From contig JASJCQ010000014.1 in NCBI GenBank assembly GCA_030065915.1, positions 1-64,000 on the forward strand: a stretch of DNA of 64,000 nt, read 5' to 3'. The notes beneath the pieces were generated by a model. It worked only from the letters and a program-made list of their open reading frames with translations, made no database searches and had not been told where the DNA came from. Numbering within the stretch: the first letter of the stretch is position 1; each line of letters starts with the position of its first letter. The DNA is from Woeseiaceae bacterium (lineage in GTDB: Bacteria > Pseudomonadota > Gammaproteobacteria > Steroidobacterales > Woeseiaceae). A program made the position numbers and the translations under genes. Below, piece after piece: positions 25,353-34,081 of this stretch.

Positions 25353-26234
25353 TCAATTGCCCAATGACGAATCAGCATCGCCCGAGACAGGGGCATGGAA
25401 TTCGCGGACGTGCTGCATATTGCCTTCCGGGTCGAGGACGTTGATCGTATCGAACAGCGGTCCCGACCAGCGCTGCGGCAACACCTGGCCTCCTTGCTGT
25501 TCGATCAAGCTTTGGACAGCGTCGATGCTGTCGACGCTGAAGAACAGTTTGATCGATGACGGCGGCATTGTATTCGGGTCGACGGGCTGGCCCTCGAGCT
25601 CGGGGCGTTTATGGATAACAAGCTGTAAGTCGTCGCCGCTGAGGATCACGCGATCGGCCGCCTTGCGCGCGACGGTCAAGCCGAAGCAGTGTTCATAGAA
25701 TCTCGCCATCGTCTCGACATTCGAAGCGTAGATCAGTGCGCCGCTTCGAGCGGGACCGGCTTTTCTTGTCGGCGCTCTCTCACTGCTGTCACTGGCAAGG
25801 CGTTCTTTGAACTCTCGAGTCTCGAGTTGATGCTGGCGCCTGAGTATCCATGCCAGTGCAGCGATGGCCACGAGGTTGATGCCAACCAGGACCGGTTTCT
25901 CGCCGCTGAAGAACGCCATCTGCCCGAAGCCGCCAAGGTCGTAGTGGAGCTTGCCGGGCCGGCCGGCCAGGTACAGCGTCATGCCGATGCCGAAGGAAAA
26001 CTTGTAGCTCATGATCGACGACTGAAGGATCGGGATCTGTAGCGCCAGCGCAATCGCGATTCGGCGGTATCCACGCAGCTCACCGTTCCACAGCCACAGG
26101 CCGGCGAACAATGTGAACAAACAGAATGCCAGCATGACCAGGAAGATCACCAGGCTCGCGATGTTGGCCCCGGGCGTCATCAGTGCACCCATCACGGCCG
26201 CAGTGGCTGCCGACGAGCCAATGATCTGCAGCAC
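25353..26234 (-). CDS. Membrane protein fused to a VOC/glyoxalase-like domain
   Basis: A 293-residue product starting with GTG at 26234; an in-frame stop lies some 50 bp upstream and no ATG intervenes, so the true start could be slightly earlier and non-standard. Residues 1-140 have about four transmembrane helices (LVIFLVMLAFCLFTLFAGL, PVLVGINLVAIAALAWI). Residues about 165-285 are a glyoxalase/VOC domain (ALIYASNVETMARFYEHCFG, LSGDDLQLVIHKRPE, INVLDPEGNMQHVREFHAP). Fusion of these two parts is unusual. It lies 58 bp after the TRAP binding-protein gene on the same strand, so the two may share a transcript. Confidence 0.72.
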   Translation of the reverse strand: MLQIIGSSAATAAVMGALMTPGANIASLVIFLVMLAFCLFTLFAGLWLWNGELRGYRRIAIALALQIPILQSSIMSYKFSFGIGMTLYLAGRPGKLHYDLGGFGQMAFFSGEKPVLVGINLVAIAALAWILRRQHQLETREFKERLASDSSERAPTRKAGPARSGALIYASNVETMARFYEHCFGLTVARKAADRVILSGDDLQLVIHKRPELEGQPVDPNTMPPSSIKLFFSVDSIDAVQSLIEQQGGQVLPQRWSGPLFDTINVLDPEGNMQHVREFHAPVSGDADSSLGN

Positions 26235-26292
26235 CGCAATGATGCGATCGACGAGCTTTACGGTTGGCCGTTTGATCCGGGCGGACCCTTAA

Positions 26293-27384
26293 CTAGGAGC
26301 GCGTGTCCAGGAACGCCTTTTCCGAGATTCTCTGGTTTTCCTCGGCGATGCTCTTGAAGGCTGAGAAGGAGTCGTAGATCTTTCGAACCTTCGGGTCGCT
26401 GTCGGCGAGCTCGGTAACCACTTCCTCGGAGATCTCCTTCAGCCGGCTGAGCACGTCGTCGGGGAAACGCCGTATCTCGACATTGGGATCGTTCTTGAGT
26501 TGCTGCAGCGACATCGTATTGCCGTAGGTGTACTCGGCGACCATGTCCGTCGTGATCGCCTGGCAGGTCGTTTCGACAATGGCCTTGAGGTCGGGGGGCA
26601 GTGAATGCCATGCGTCTTTGTGGACGATGGTCTCGAGCGCCGGCGCGGGCTCCTGCCATCCCGGGTAGTAATAGTATCTGGCGGCCTTGTGCAATCCGAA
26701 GGACACGTCATTGTAGGGTCCGACCCATTCGGTCGCATCGATCGCGCCGGTACTCAGTGATGTGAATATCTCCGAGCCCGGCAAGTTCACGGGCGTGCCC
26801 CCGGCGCGGCGGAGAACCTCACCGCCGAGGCCCGGGATGCGCATCTTCAGGCCCTTGAGATCGTCGACCGAATTGATCTCGCGATTGAACCAGCCGCCCA
26901 TCTGGACGCCGGTGTTGCCGGTCGGGAACGGCACGAGGTTGAACGGCTCGTAAAGCTCTCGCCACAACTTGAGGCCGTCACCGTAGTACAGCCAAGCGTT
27001 CAGTTCGTTCAGGTTCATGCCGAAAGGGATCGCCGTGAAGAACTGGGCGGCGTCGAGCTTGCCGCGGTGATAGTAGGCGGCGCCGTGACCCATCTCGACG
27101 GTGCCACGACTGACGGAGTCGAACACCTCGAATGCGGGAACCAGCTCTCCGGCTGCGTAGACCTTGATGTTCAGCCTCCCGCCGGAGGCCGCCTTAACGC
27201 GTTTCACCAGGTTATCGACGCCGGCACCCAGTCCCGGGAAGCCCGGTGGCCACGACGTAACCAGCGACCAATCGAAGGTTTCACCGGCAGCGGCGGTACC
27301 GGGCTCACAGTCTGTTTCCGTTTTTGCACACGCGCTGACAGCCGCGGCGGCAGCGAGGCCGCCTAGTAGATGACGTCGTTTCAT
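26293..27384 (-). CDS. dctP: TRAP transporter substrate-binding protein, DctP/TakP-like
   Basis: A 363-residue binding protein starting at ATG 27384 with GGGAGC upstream. The N-terminus has a twin-arginine-like Lys-Arg-Arg-His-Leu-Leu and a lipobox-like Val-Ser-Ala-Cys. Family blocks are SWPPGFPGLGAGVDNLVKRV, GAAYYHRGKLDAAQFFTAIP, GLKMRIPGLGGEVLRRAGG, TGAIDATEWVGPYNDVSFG, all typical of the TakP-type group that binds 2-oxoacids. The permease genes dctQ-dctM are about 3.4 kb away on the opposite strand, so the three-part system is split. The start is chosen over in-frame ATGs upstream because only this one opens the signal peptide. Confidence 0.93.
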   Translation of the reverse strand: MKRRHLLGGLAAAAAVSACAKTETDCEPGTAAAGETFDWSLVTSWPPGFPGLGAGVDNLVKRVKAASGGRLNIKVYAAGELVPAFEVFDSVSRGTVEMGHGAAYYHRGKLDAAQFFTAIPFGMNLNELNAWLYYGDGLKLWRELYEPFNLVPFPTGNTGVQMGGWFNREINSVDDLKGLKMRIPGLGGEVLRRAGGTPVNLPGSEIFTSLSTGAIDATEWVGPYNDVSFGLHKAARYYYYPGWQEPAPALETIVHKDAWHSLPPDLKAIVETTCQAITTDMVAEYTYGNTMSLQQLKNDPNVEIRRFPDDVLSRLKEISEEVVTELADSDPKVRKIYDSFSAFKSIAEENQRISEKAFLDTRS

Positions 27385-27804
27385 GAAGCAAGCTCCCTCG
27401 AGAATACGCGTAGTGTATGAACGGAGGTCGGTCTTGCCAATGGATTCGTTGTTGAGCAGCGGAAAGGCTATGGTCACCACAGAGACGATGGTTTTGTCGA
27501 TATCTCGCTCTTCTTTTGCACCAAGAGGTATTTTTTGTATTTTGTGGGTAGAAATGCCATATTTTTTCTTCAAAGGAACCTTTTGTGGGTTTTTATACCC
27601 TTTCTGCTGGGTCCAGCCGGTGCGCCGACAACAGATTGACCGTCCCTGGTCTTCGATATTGCCGCCAGGCCTTGCGAATCAGCCTGCTGCGCCCCGACCG
27701 GTTGTCCCACTTTAGGCGTTTTTTAGTGCCCGAATAAGGTTCCTTATTGGCCGATGCATCGATAAAGTCCCACCTTGCGTGAGTTCTTAAGGCAATACTC
27801 GACG
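27385..27804. promoter_or_regulatory. Divergent AT-rich spacer between dctP and dtd
   Basis: This 420-bp gap holds no credible gene. Its middle (about 27510-27600) is AT-rich and has the direct repeat TTTTGTGGGT at 27540-27549 and 27581-27590, 41 bp apart. Close to dtd is the palindrome AATAAGG-TT-CCTTATT (27733-27748). These are candidate binding sites for regulators of dctP and dtd; no promoter hexamer pair is convincing. Confidence 0.4.
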
Positions 27805-28242
27805 ATGATCGGTCTTTTGCAACGGGTTTCCAGCGCCAGCGTCAGCGTGGGCGGGCGGTGCGTCGGTGAGATCGGGCGTGGGCTAATGGTCCTGAGCTGC
27901 GTTCGCCGCGAAGATACGCCGAAAGATGCAACCCGATTAGCCGAACGGCTGCTGGGCTACCGGGTTTTTCCGGATGAATCGGGCCGGATGAACCGCAGTC
28001 TTGCCGATATCGGCGGCGGCCTGCTGCTGGTCCCCCAATTTACGCTGGCCGCCGACACGCGAAAGGGCACCCGGGCGAGCTTCACGAAGGCCGCAGACCC
28101 TGAAAAGGGGCGAGAATACTTCGATTTACTGGTTGAATCGTGCCGAAATCTCCACCGGGACGTCCAAACGGGCGAATTCGGGGCCGACATGCAGGTTTCG
28201 CTAGTCAATGACGGCCCTGTGACGTTCTGGATCGAGAGCTGA
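27805..28242 (+). CDS. dtd: D-aminoacyl-tRNA deacylase
   Basis: A 145-residue enzyme that removes D-amino acids (and glycine from mischarged tRNA-Ala). The start at 27805 gives MIGLLQRVSSASVSVGG, as in known Dtd. The specificity loops are seen as LVPQFTLAADTRKGTRASF and NDGPVTFWIES, the Ser/Val-Gln-Phe-Thr-Leu and Gly-Pro-Val-Thr motifs that form the cross-subunit active site. Conserved FPDESGRMNRSL is present. It stands upstream of tatABC, 236 bp apart. Length normal. Confidence 0.96.
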   Translation: MIGLLQRVSSASVSVGGRCVGEIGRGLMVLSCVRREDTPKDATRLAERLLGYRVFPDESGRMNRSLADIGGGLLLVPQFTLAADTRKGTRASFTKAADPEKGREYFDLLVESCRNLHRDVQTGEFGADMQVSLVNDGPVTFWIES

Positions 28243-28478
28243 ATCCCCCAACGGGCGGGCGTCTGGTGGACCACGGGGCCAAGCTGCGTCGCCAGCATCT
28301 CGAGGATGTCCGGGAACCAGGACAGCTGGCAGACGCCGGAAAACCGTTCTTCAGAACACCATGAACGAGAAGCAGTCGACACTGTCTTAAGTCACATCCG
28401 GGTAATATCTCCGGAACGGCGTTATCATTCGCCGCAATCAACGAATTAACGAGGTTTCACGCCTCAGGAGTTATCAGG

Positions 28479-28709
28479 ATGTTTTCAAACATCGGCCCGG
28501 TACAGCTGTTGATCGTTCTGGCGATCGTCCTGGCGATATTTGGCACCAAGCGCCTGCGCACGCTGGGCTCGGACCTCGGCAGCGCCGTGAAGGGCTTTCG
28601 CACGGCCGTGAACGAGGCTGACCAGGAGCAGATCAAGGACGGCTCGAAGCCAGACGCCGACTTCGATACGACCCCTGCCGAAGAGGCGCAGGAAGAGAAG
28701 AAGGCGTAA
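28479..28709 (+). CDS. tatA: Sec-independent protein translocase TatA
   Basis: A 76-residue protein with one N-terminal transmembrane helix ([20 protein letters not shown]) followed by an amphipathic helix ([19 protein letters not shown]) and an acidic tail. These form the pore of the twin-arginine pathway. tatB and tatC follow, so the unit is the standard tatABC operon. Confidence 0.96.
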   Translation: MFSNIGPVQLLIVLAIVLAIFGTKRLRTLGSDLGSAVKGFRTAVNEADQEQIKDGSKPDADFDTTPAEEAQEEKKA

Positions 28710-28727
28710 GGACGAAAGGACACCCGT

Positions 28728-29078
28728 ATGTCCCCCAGTTGGTCCTTCACCGAACTACTGATCATCTTCGTGATCGGGCTCATCATCCTGGGGCCCGAGC
28801 GCCTGTCGACCGTGGCCAACCAGTTCGGCACCTGGCTCGGCAAGGCGCGCCGAATGACGCGGGTCATGAAGCGGCAGCTCGAAGAGGAGCTGGACGTCGA
28901 GAAGAACCTCGGCATTCATCCGTCGATGCTGCAGACCCCGCGAGACGACGACAATTATTCACCGCTTCACGACGTGGAACCGGAAGTGTCCAGCGTAACA
29001 AAGGCGGTCACGCAGGCATCGCATGAAAACGTCGTCGACGCCGATACCGAGAAACCCCGTGAGCAACGAGAAGGATAA
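28728..29078 (+). CDS. tatB: Sec-independent protein translocase TatB
   Basis: A 116-residue protein whose N-terminus (SFTELLIIFVIGLIILGPER) is the TatB membrane helix with the conserved Glu and Gly-Pro hinge; an amphipathic segment (LARKARRMTR-like, here FGTWLGKARRMTRVMKRQL) follows. It binds signal peptides with TatC. The gene lies 18 bp after tatA and its end overlaps the start of tatC. Confidence 0.95.
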   Translation: MSPSWSFTELLIIFVIGLIILGPERLSTVANQFGTWLGKARRMTRVMKRQLEEELDVEKNLGIHPSMLQTPRDDDNYSPLHDVEPEVSSVTKAVTQASHENVVDADTEKPREQREG

Positions 29079-29838
29079 AGAAGAGCTGGCCGAAGGCTCG
29101 TTGCTATCGCACCTTGTCGAACTCAGGGACCGACTGATTCGGTCGGTGTTGGCCGTGGTGCTGATCTTTGTCCCGCTGCTGCCGTTCAACCAGAAGATCT
29201 TCGCGTTTGCCGCCGGCCCGATCATTGCTGCGCTGCCGGAGGGTGAGGCGATGGTCGCGACTGCGCCTTTGCAGGCATTGCTCGCGCCTTTCAAGCTGAC
29301 GTTCTATATCGCTTTCCTGCTGGCCATGCCCTTCGTGCTTTACCAGGCCTGGGCGTTCGTCGCGCCGGGGCTGTATAAGAAAGAAAAACGCTTCGCCTTC
29401 CCGCTGCTGGGGTCCAGCATCGTGCTGTTCTACCTGGGCGCCGCGTTCGCGTTCTATGTCGTCGGTCCGCTGATCTTCCAGTTCACGGCGGCTTTGGCAG
29501 CCAACAACGAGGCCTTCGCGCTGCTGCCGGAAATCAAGGAATACCTCGGATTACTGACCTCGCTCGTGTTGATCTTCGGTATCGCGTTCGAGATCCCTGT
29601 CGCGACCGTGCTGCTGGCCTGGACCGGGCTTGTGACGCCGAAGAAGCTTGCGTCGGTCAGACCGTACGTATTCCTGATGGCCTTTGTCGTGGGCATGTTC
29701 CTGACCCCGCCGGACGTCATCAGCCAGACATTGCTCGCTGTCCCGGTCTACCTGCTGTACGAGCTCGGGATCGTCATGGCGCGCATCTTCGCGCCGAAAC
29801 GGGACGTGGCCGAAGACGCCGTCGCGACGGATCAATAG
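29059..29838 (+). CDS. tatC: Sec-independent protein translocase TatC
   Basis: A 259-residue, six-helix membrane protein that recognises twin-arginine signal peptides. Family motifs are LLSHLVELRDRLIRSV near the start, FVAPGLYKKEKRF, and FGIAFEIPVATVLLAW. GTG at 29059 is chosen because it gives a start like other TatC proteins (MSNEKDKEELAEGSLLSHL); an ATG at 29023, with an AGG 6 nt upstream, would add twelve residues and is possible. It overlaps tatB. A likely substrate in this window is the TRAP binding protein, which has a twin-arginine-like N-terminus. Confidence 0.94.
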   Translation: MSNEKDKEELAEGSLLSHLVELRDRLIRSVLAVVLIFVPLLPFNQKIFAFAAGPIIAALPEGEAMVATAPLQALLAPFKLTFYIAFLLAMPFVLYQAWAFVAPGLYKKEKRFAFPLLGSSIVLFYLGAAFAFYVVGPLIFQFTAALAANNEAFALLPEIKEYLGLLTSLVLIFGIAFEIPVATVLLAWTGLVTPKKLASVRPYVFLMAFVVGMFLTPPDVISQTLLAVPVYLLYELGIVMARIFAPKRDVAEDAVATDQ

Positions 29839-30045
29839 GCGGGTTGCGACACCGTCGGTAATTAACTGAATCCTAACGACATAACGTTGGCCACCGGAAC
29901 AATCCGGCAGCGGCGCCGAGTAGAAAGTTACACGTGAATTAGTGTATTTTGCCGACACGCAGGCGCGGATGGGGGTTCCGCCTGACCCAACAACGAAAAC
30001 AGCGCAGACAATAGGCGCGCGATTCCTAATCGAAGAGATCTGACT

Positions 30046-31578
30046 ATGACGGACACGACGGCACCTGCGGCAGCGCCAGGCGGGAAGCAATTCTTCGGCC
30101 ACCCAAGCGGCCTGATGACCCTGTTCTTCACCGAGCTGTGGGAACGCTTCAGTTACTACGGCATGCGCGCCTTCCTGATCCTGTACATGACCGATCTCGC
30201 GCGCGGCGGCCTGGGCCTCGAGACCGAGATCAGTGGCGCCATCTACGGCCTGTACACTTTCGGCGTCTACGCACTGGCTCTGCCGGGCGGCTGGATCGCC
30301 GACCGGATCATGGGGCAGCGACGCGCCGTGTTCCTGGGCGGCGTCATCATTGCCGCCGGTCACTTCACGCTCGCCGCGCCTATCGTCATACCGAATTCGG
30401 ATTTCTGGTCGTTCTTCTTAGGGTTAGCCCTCGTTGTCATCGGCACCGGGCTCTTAAAGCCGAACGTCAGCGCAATCGTCGGCGACCTGTACACAAACGA
30501 CTCGCCGGAGCGCCGCGACGCTGGTTTCTCGATCTATTACATGGGCATCAACATTGGCGCGTTCCTGGGGCCCATCATCTGTAGCTACTTCGCCGAGCGC
30601 GTCGACTGGCACCTGGGCTTCAGCCTGGCCGGCATCGGCATGGTCTTCGGCCTGATCCAGTACGCGCGCGGCATTGGTCATTTGAGAGGCGCCGGCGAGC
30701 TGACCGGCGATGCCGCCGAACCGGCTCGTGTCAGCCAGGCGCAGAGACAGCTGTGGCTGGGCATCGCTGCCATCGGCATCCTGGCCGCCGCGGTCTACGG
30801 CTTGTCCGCTACCGGCATCGTCAACGTGACGGTCATCGGTTTTGCCCAGGTCACCGGGCTTATCGTCGTTGTCGTCGCCGTCCTGTACTTCGGCAGCATC
30901 ATCGCCTTCGGTTGTCACGACAACGTGGAACGACAACGTGTATTCGTGATCTTCTTGTTGTTTATCGGCGCCGCGATGTTCTGGTCCGGCTTCGAGCAGG
31001 CAGGCTCCTCGATGAATATCTACGCCCGCGACCTGACTGATCGCGAGGTGCTCGGCTTCCTGGTGCCAACCGGCTGGCTGCAGTCGGTCAACCCGATCTT
31101 CATCATCCTGCTGGCGCCAGTCATGGGCATGCTCTGGGTCAAGCTTGGCGCGAGAAGCCCTTCCATACCGGTGAAGTTCGGCATGGGTCTCGTATTGCTG
31201 GGCGTCGGTTTCCTCGTACTGGCCTGGGGTTCGCTGTACGTGCCGGAAGGTGCGGCGGATAACCCGGCTGTCGGCGTCGCGATGACCTGGCTGGTCGTCA
31301 CGTACTTCTTCCATACGGTCGGCGAGCTGGCCTTGAGTCCTGTCGGATTGTCGAGCGTCACGAAGCTGTCGCCGCATCGTCTGGTCGGGCAGATGATGGG
31401 AACGTGGTTCATGGGGGCCGCCCTCGGTAACCTGGTCGCGGGTCTCGTCGCAGGCCGAATCGAGAGCCTGCCGCCTGAGCAGTTGTTCACCGTCGTCGCC
31501 AGCATCGTCGTTGGTTCCGGCCTGATCTTTGTGCTGTTCTCGCCGCTGATCAATCGACTGACGCACGGCGTGAAATAG
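30046..31578 (+). CDS. POT-family proton-coupled peptide transporter
   Basis: A 510-residue major-facilitator protein with about 14 helices. It has the PTR2/POT signatures: FTELWERFSYYGMRAFLILY (E-x-x-E-R family motif) near residue 25 and YYMGINIGAFLGPIICSYF near residue 165, and later FWSGFEQAGSSMNIYA. It imports di- and tripeptides with protons. It is a single gene with no clear operon partner. The ATG at 30046 has AAGAGAT upstream. Confidence 0.94.
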   Translation: MTDTTAPAAAPGGKQFFGHPSGLMTLFFTELWERFSYYGMRAFLILYMTDLARGGLGLETEISGAIYGLYTFGVYALALPGGWIADRIMGQRRAVFLGGVIIAAGHFTLAAPIVIPNSDFWSFFLGLALVVIGTGLLKPNVSAIVGDLYTNDSPERRDAGFSIYYMGINIGAFLGPIICSYFAERVDWHLGFSLAGIGMVFGLIQYARGIGHLRGAGELTGDAAEPARVSQAQRQLWLGIAAIGILAAAVYGLSATGIVNVTVIGFAQVTGLIVVVVAVLYFGSIIAFGCHDNVERQRVFVIFLLFIGAAMFWSGFEQAGSSMNIYARDLTDREVLGFLVPTGWLQSVNPIFIILLAPVMGMLWVKLGARSPSIPVKFGMGLVLLGVGFLVLAWGSLYVPEGAADNPAVGVAMTWLVVTYFFHTVGELALSPVGLSSVTKLSPHRLVGQMMGTWFMGAALGNLVAGLVAGRIESLPPEQLFTVVASIVVGSGLIFVLFSPLINRLTHGVK

Positions 31579-31629
31579 GGCCATTGAATATTGCGCCCAC
31601 CAGATGAAGGGCGCTGAGACGCTGGTATT

Positions 31630-31696
31630 GTCGCGATCATGGACCGCTCCTACAAAGTTCGGTTCTGACATTGTAGGAGGGAGCCATGCTCCCGAC
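31630..31696. repeat. REP-like inverted pair (BIME-type)
   Basis: The 25-mers at 31630-31654 and 31672-31696 are inverted copies of one motif, about 20 of 25 positions alike; the second reads TGTAGGAGGGAGCC then ATGCTCCCGAC. Each copy has an internal palindromic core (GGGAGCC-AT-GCTCCC in the second). A closely related pair lies at 49336-49401 and a single copy at 47251-47275. Such repetitive extragenic palindromes are usual between convergent or tandem genes. Confidence 0.7.
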
Positions 31697-31785
31697 CGGT
31701 GTTTAGCGCGGCACTGATGCCGCAAGAATCGACGCGAGGCAGGACAGCCAGTAAACTCAGCCGCTGCTTGCACAGGGGGACAAAC

Positions 31786-33318
31786 ATGTCGGAGAACGTG
31801 AAGAAATCAGGCGGCGGCTGGCTCGGCACCGTTGAACGTGTCGGTAACGCGCTGCCGGATCCGGCGATGCTGTTCGTCGGGCTCCTGTTCATCGTCTGGA
31901 TCCTGTCTTGGCTGATGTCCTACTTCACGTACGGCGTCATCGACCCGCGCACCGGCGAACCGATCGTCGTCATCAACCTGTTGACCGGCGATGCGTTCAC
32001 GACCTGGCTGACCGGCATGGTCAATACCTTCGTCACCTTCGGCCCGGTCGGCACCGTGCTTGTCGCGATGCTCGGCATCGGCGTTGCCGAATACTCCGGC
32101 TTCATTACGACCGGCATTCGCGCGCTCTTGAACGTCACGCCGCAGAAGCTCTTGACCCCGATGGTGATCCTGGTCGGCATCGTCAGTCACTCGGCCGTCG
32201 ACGCGGGCTACGTACTCGTCATCCCGTTGGGCGGTGTTATCTTCTTCGCCGCCGGTCGACACCCGCTGGCCGGTATCGCCTGTGCGTTCGCGGGCGTGTC
32301 GGGCGGGTTCTCCGCCAACTTCGTACCGTCGGCGCTGGACCCGTTGTTGCAGGGCCTGACCCAGACCGGCGCCCAGCTCCTCGACCCGGGTATCGAAGTC
32401 AACACACTGAACAACTACTTCTTCACGACCATCTCGTCCGTGCTCATCGTCGGACTCGGCTGGTACCTGACGGACAAGGTCGTCGAGCCGCGCCTTGCGG
32501 GCACCGAGATCGACGGCGACCAGGACGAGCTGCCGGTCATGCATGACATCACGCCGGAAGAGCGTCGCGGCCTGCGCTGGTCGCTTCTGGTCATGGTGCT
32601 GGGTCTCGTCATCCTGGCGGTAACGCTGGTACCGGACGGTTCGCCGTGGCGTGACGCGAACGGCAGCCTCGTGTCGTTCAGCGCGCCGATCATGCGCTCA
32701 ATCGTTGCGCTGATCTTCTTCCTGTTTCTGATCCCGGGCATCGTCTTCGGCTACGTATCCGGCAAGTTCAAGAGCTCAAAAGACATCATCGACGGCATGT
32801 CGCACGCGATGACCGGCATGGCCTACTACCTCGTCATCATGTTTTTCATCGCGCAGTTCGTGTACGCGTTCGGCGCATCGAACCTTGGCACGCTGCTGGC
32901 GCTGGAAGGCGCCGAGGTGCTTCGCGCCGCACAGTTCCCGGCGGCGGTTACGATCGTCGGCATCATCCTGTTGACCGGTTTCGTCAACATCTTCGTCGGC
33001 TCGGCGAGCGGCAAGTGGGGGCTCCTCGCGCCCATCTTCGTGCCGATGCTGATGACGCTGGGCATTTCGCCCGACCTGACGCAGGCTGCTTACCGCGTGG
33101 GTGACTCGAGCACGAACATCATCACGCCGTTAATGCCGTACTTCCCGCTGGTCGTTGTGTACTGCCAGCGCTACGTGAAGTCGACGGGCATCGGCACGCT
33201 GGCGGCGATGATGCTGCCGTACTCGCTGACCTTCCTCGCGGCATGGTCGGCGTTCCTGCTGATTTACTGGGCGATTGGTATTCCGTTGGGCATTCAGTCC
33301 AGCTATACCTACCCGTAG
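31786..33318 (+). CDS. AbgT-family transporter
   Basis: A 510-residue membrane protein of the AbgT family (p-aminobenzoyl-glutamate importers and sulfonamide exporters). Starting at ATG 31786 after AGGGGGACAAAC, it opens SENVKKSGGGWLGTVERVGN-ALPDP. Family blocks are TFVTFGPVGTVLVAMLGIGV, HSAVDAGYVLVIPLGGVIF and VGSASGKWGLLAPIFVPML, then RVGDSSTNIITPLMPYF, which forms the substrate pocket. Around nine to eleven helices. No abgA/abgB genes are adjacent, so the physiological substrate is uncertain. A terminator follows 27 bp after the stop. Confidence 0.94.
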   Translation: MSENVKKSGGGWLGTVERVGNALPDPAMLFVGLLFIVWILSWLMSYFTYGVIDPRTGEPIVVINLLTGDAFTTWLTGMVNTFVTFGPVGTVLVAMLGIGVAEYSGFITTGIRALLNVTPQKLLTPMVILVGIVSHSAVDAGYVLVIPLGGVIFFAAGRHPLAGIACAFAGVSGGFSANFVPSALDPLLQGLTQTGAQLLDPGIEVNTLNNYFFTTISSVLIVGLGWYLTDKVVEPRLAGTEIDGDQDELPVMHDITPEERRGLRWSLLVMVLGLVILAVTLVPDGSPWRDANGSLVSFSAPIMRSIVALIFFLFLIPGIVFGYVSGKFKSSKDIIDGMSHAMTGMAYYLVIMFFIAQFVYAFGASNLGTLLALEGAEVLRAAQFPAAVTIVGIILLTGFVNIFVGSASGKWGLLAPIFVPMLMTLGISPDLTQAAYRVGDSSTNIITPLMPYFPLVVVYCQRYVKSTGIGTLAAMMLPYSLTFLAAWSAFLLIYWAIGIPLGIQSSYTYP

Positions 33319-33344
33319 CGATGAACGCATAGTGCGCATACATG

Positions 33345-33380
33345 AAAGGGCGATCAGCGATTGTTGGCCGCCCTTTTTCT
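33345..33380 (+). terminator. Rho-independent terminator of the AbgT gene
   Basis: AAAGGGCG (33345-33352) pairs with CGCCCTTT (33369-33376); the 16-base loop is followed by TTTTTCTTG. It lies 27 bp after the AbgT stop, in the correct orientation. Confidence 0.8.
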
Positions 33381-33486
33381 TGCGGCGAGTTCGATTATTT
33401 GGGAGCTCGGGTTCAGCGCAGTTCGATTCTTCGTCGGTTGCTTCGAAGATGTACCATCGACCCGCCACCCTTGTTGGATTGGGCTC

Positions 33487-34017
33487 TTGCGCCGGCTGCT
33501 ATCTTTTTTTCTTGCACTGCTACAGGTAATCGGAGGCTTTACCGTGCTCTTTGTGCTGTGGCTGTTTCTGCCGGTTTGGCTGACCCCGCTGGCCAAGGCC
33601 TGGTATGAGCCGGGGTTTGAAGAGGATGTTGCGGCTGCGCTTGGTAAGATTCGGGATCATGACAGCGCGTGTATTTTTGACGACTCCCGCAAGCGGTTTG
33701 TTGGAACACCCGCGCAACTGGATGTTGCGCTGATGATTGAACGCGCTGTCAGTGACCGTGCGCCACTGCCTCTTAGACACGGGAGTGACCCCCACTTTCG
33801 AGTCTACAACGGTCGCAACACCTTCTACTGGAGCTTTGGAGAATCAAGATTGGTTCCGTTTCGCGGTGACCGATGGACGCTTGCGTCAGCGGTTGTCGAG
33901 TATTGTGATGCCAGAAAGATGCCGTCTATCGACGGCAACCGGTCGCGGGACCACCGAAATCTGTGGACGACTGAAGAATCGGCTGCTTGCTGCGACTCGC
34001 TGACTATCAACCAGTAG
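33487..34017 (+). CDS. Hypothetical membrane-anchored protein
   Basis: An open frame of 176 residues from a TTG at 33487 (the frame is open further upstream, to 33361, but that part lies in the AbgT terminator). Residues 4-33 are strongly hydrophobic (LLSFFLALLQVIGGFTVLF), then a soluble domain (EEDVAAALGKIRDHDS, DDSRKRFVGTPAQLDVALMI, GRNTFYWSFGESRLVPFRG). No family recognised and there is no good ribosome-binding site, so the start is uncertain. It is followed after 65 bp by the convergent PadR module. Confidence 0.4.
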   Translation: MRRLLSFFLALLQVIGGFTVLFVLWLFLPVWLTPLAKAWYEPGFEEDVAAALGKIRDHDSACIFDDSRKRFVGTPAQLDVALMIERAVSDRAPLPLRHGSDPHFRVYNGRNTFYWSFGESRLVPFRGDRWTLASAVVEYCDARKMPSIDGNRSRDHRNLWTTEESAACCDSLTINQ

Positions 34018-34081
34018 CTGTCGGTGAGACGACGATAAAACGCGGACCCGAGCCGAGCACAGCCGGCTTTCGGGAAACGCG

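Noticed and set aside
30454..31773. 439-residue minus-strand frame opposite the POT transporter
   Set aside because: Antisense of a certain membrane transporter; no signal or family features.
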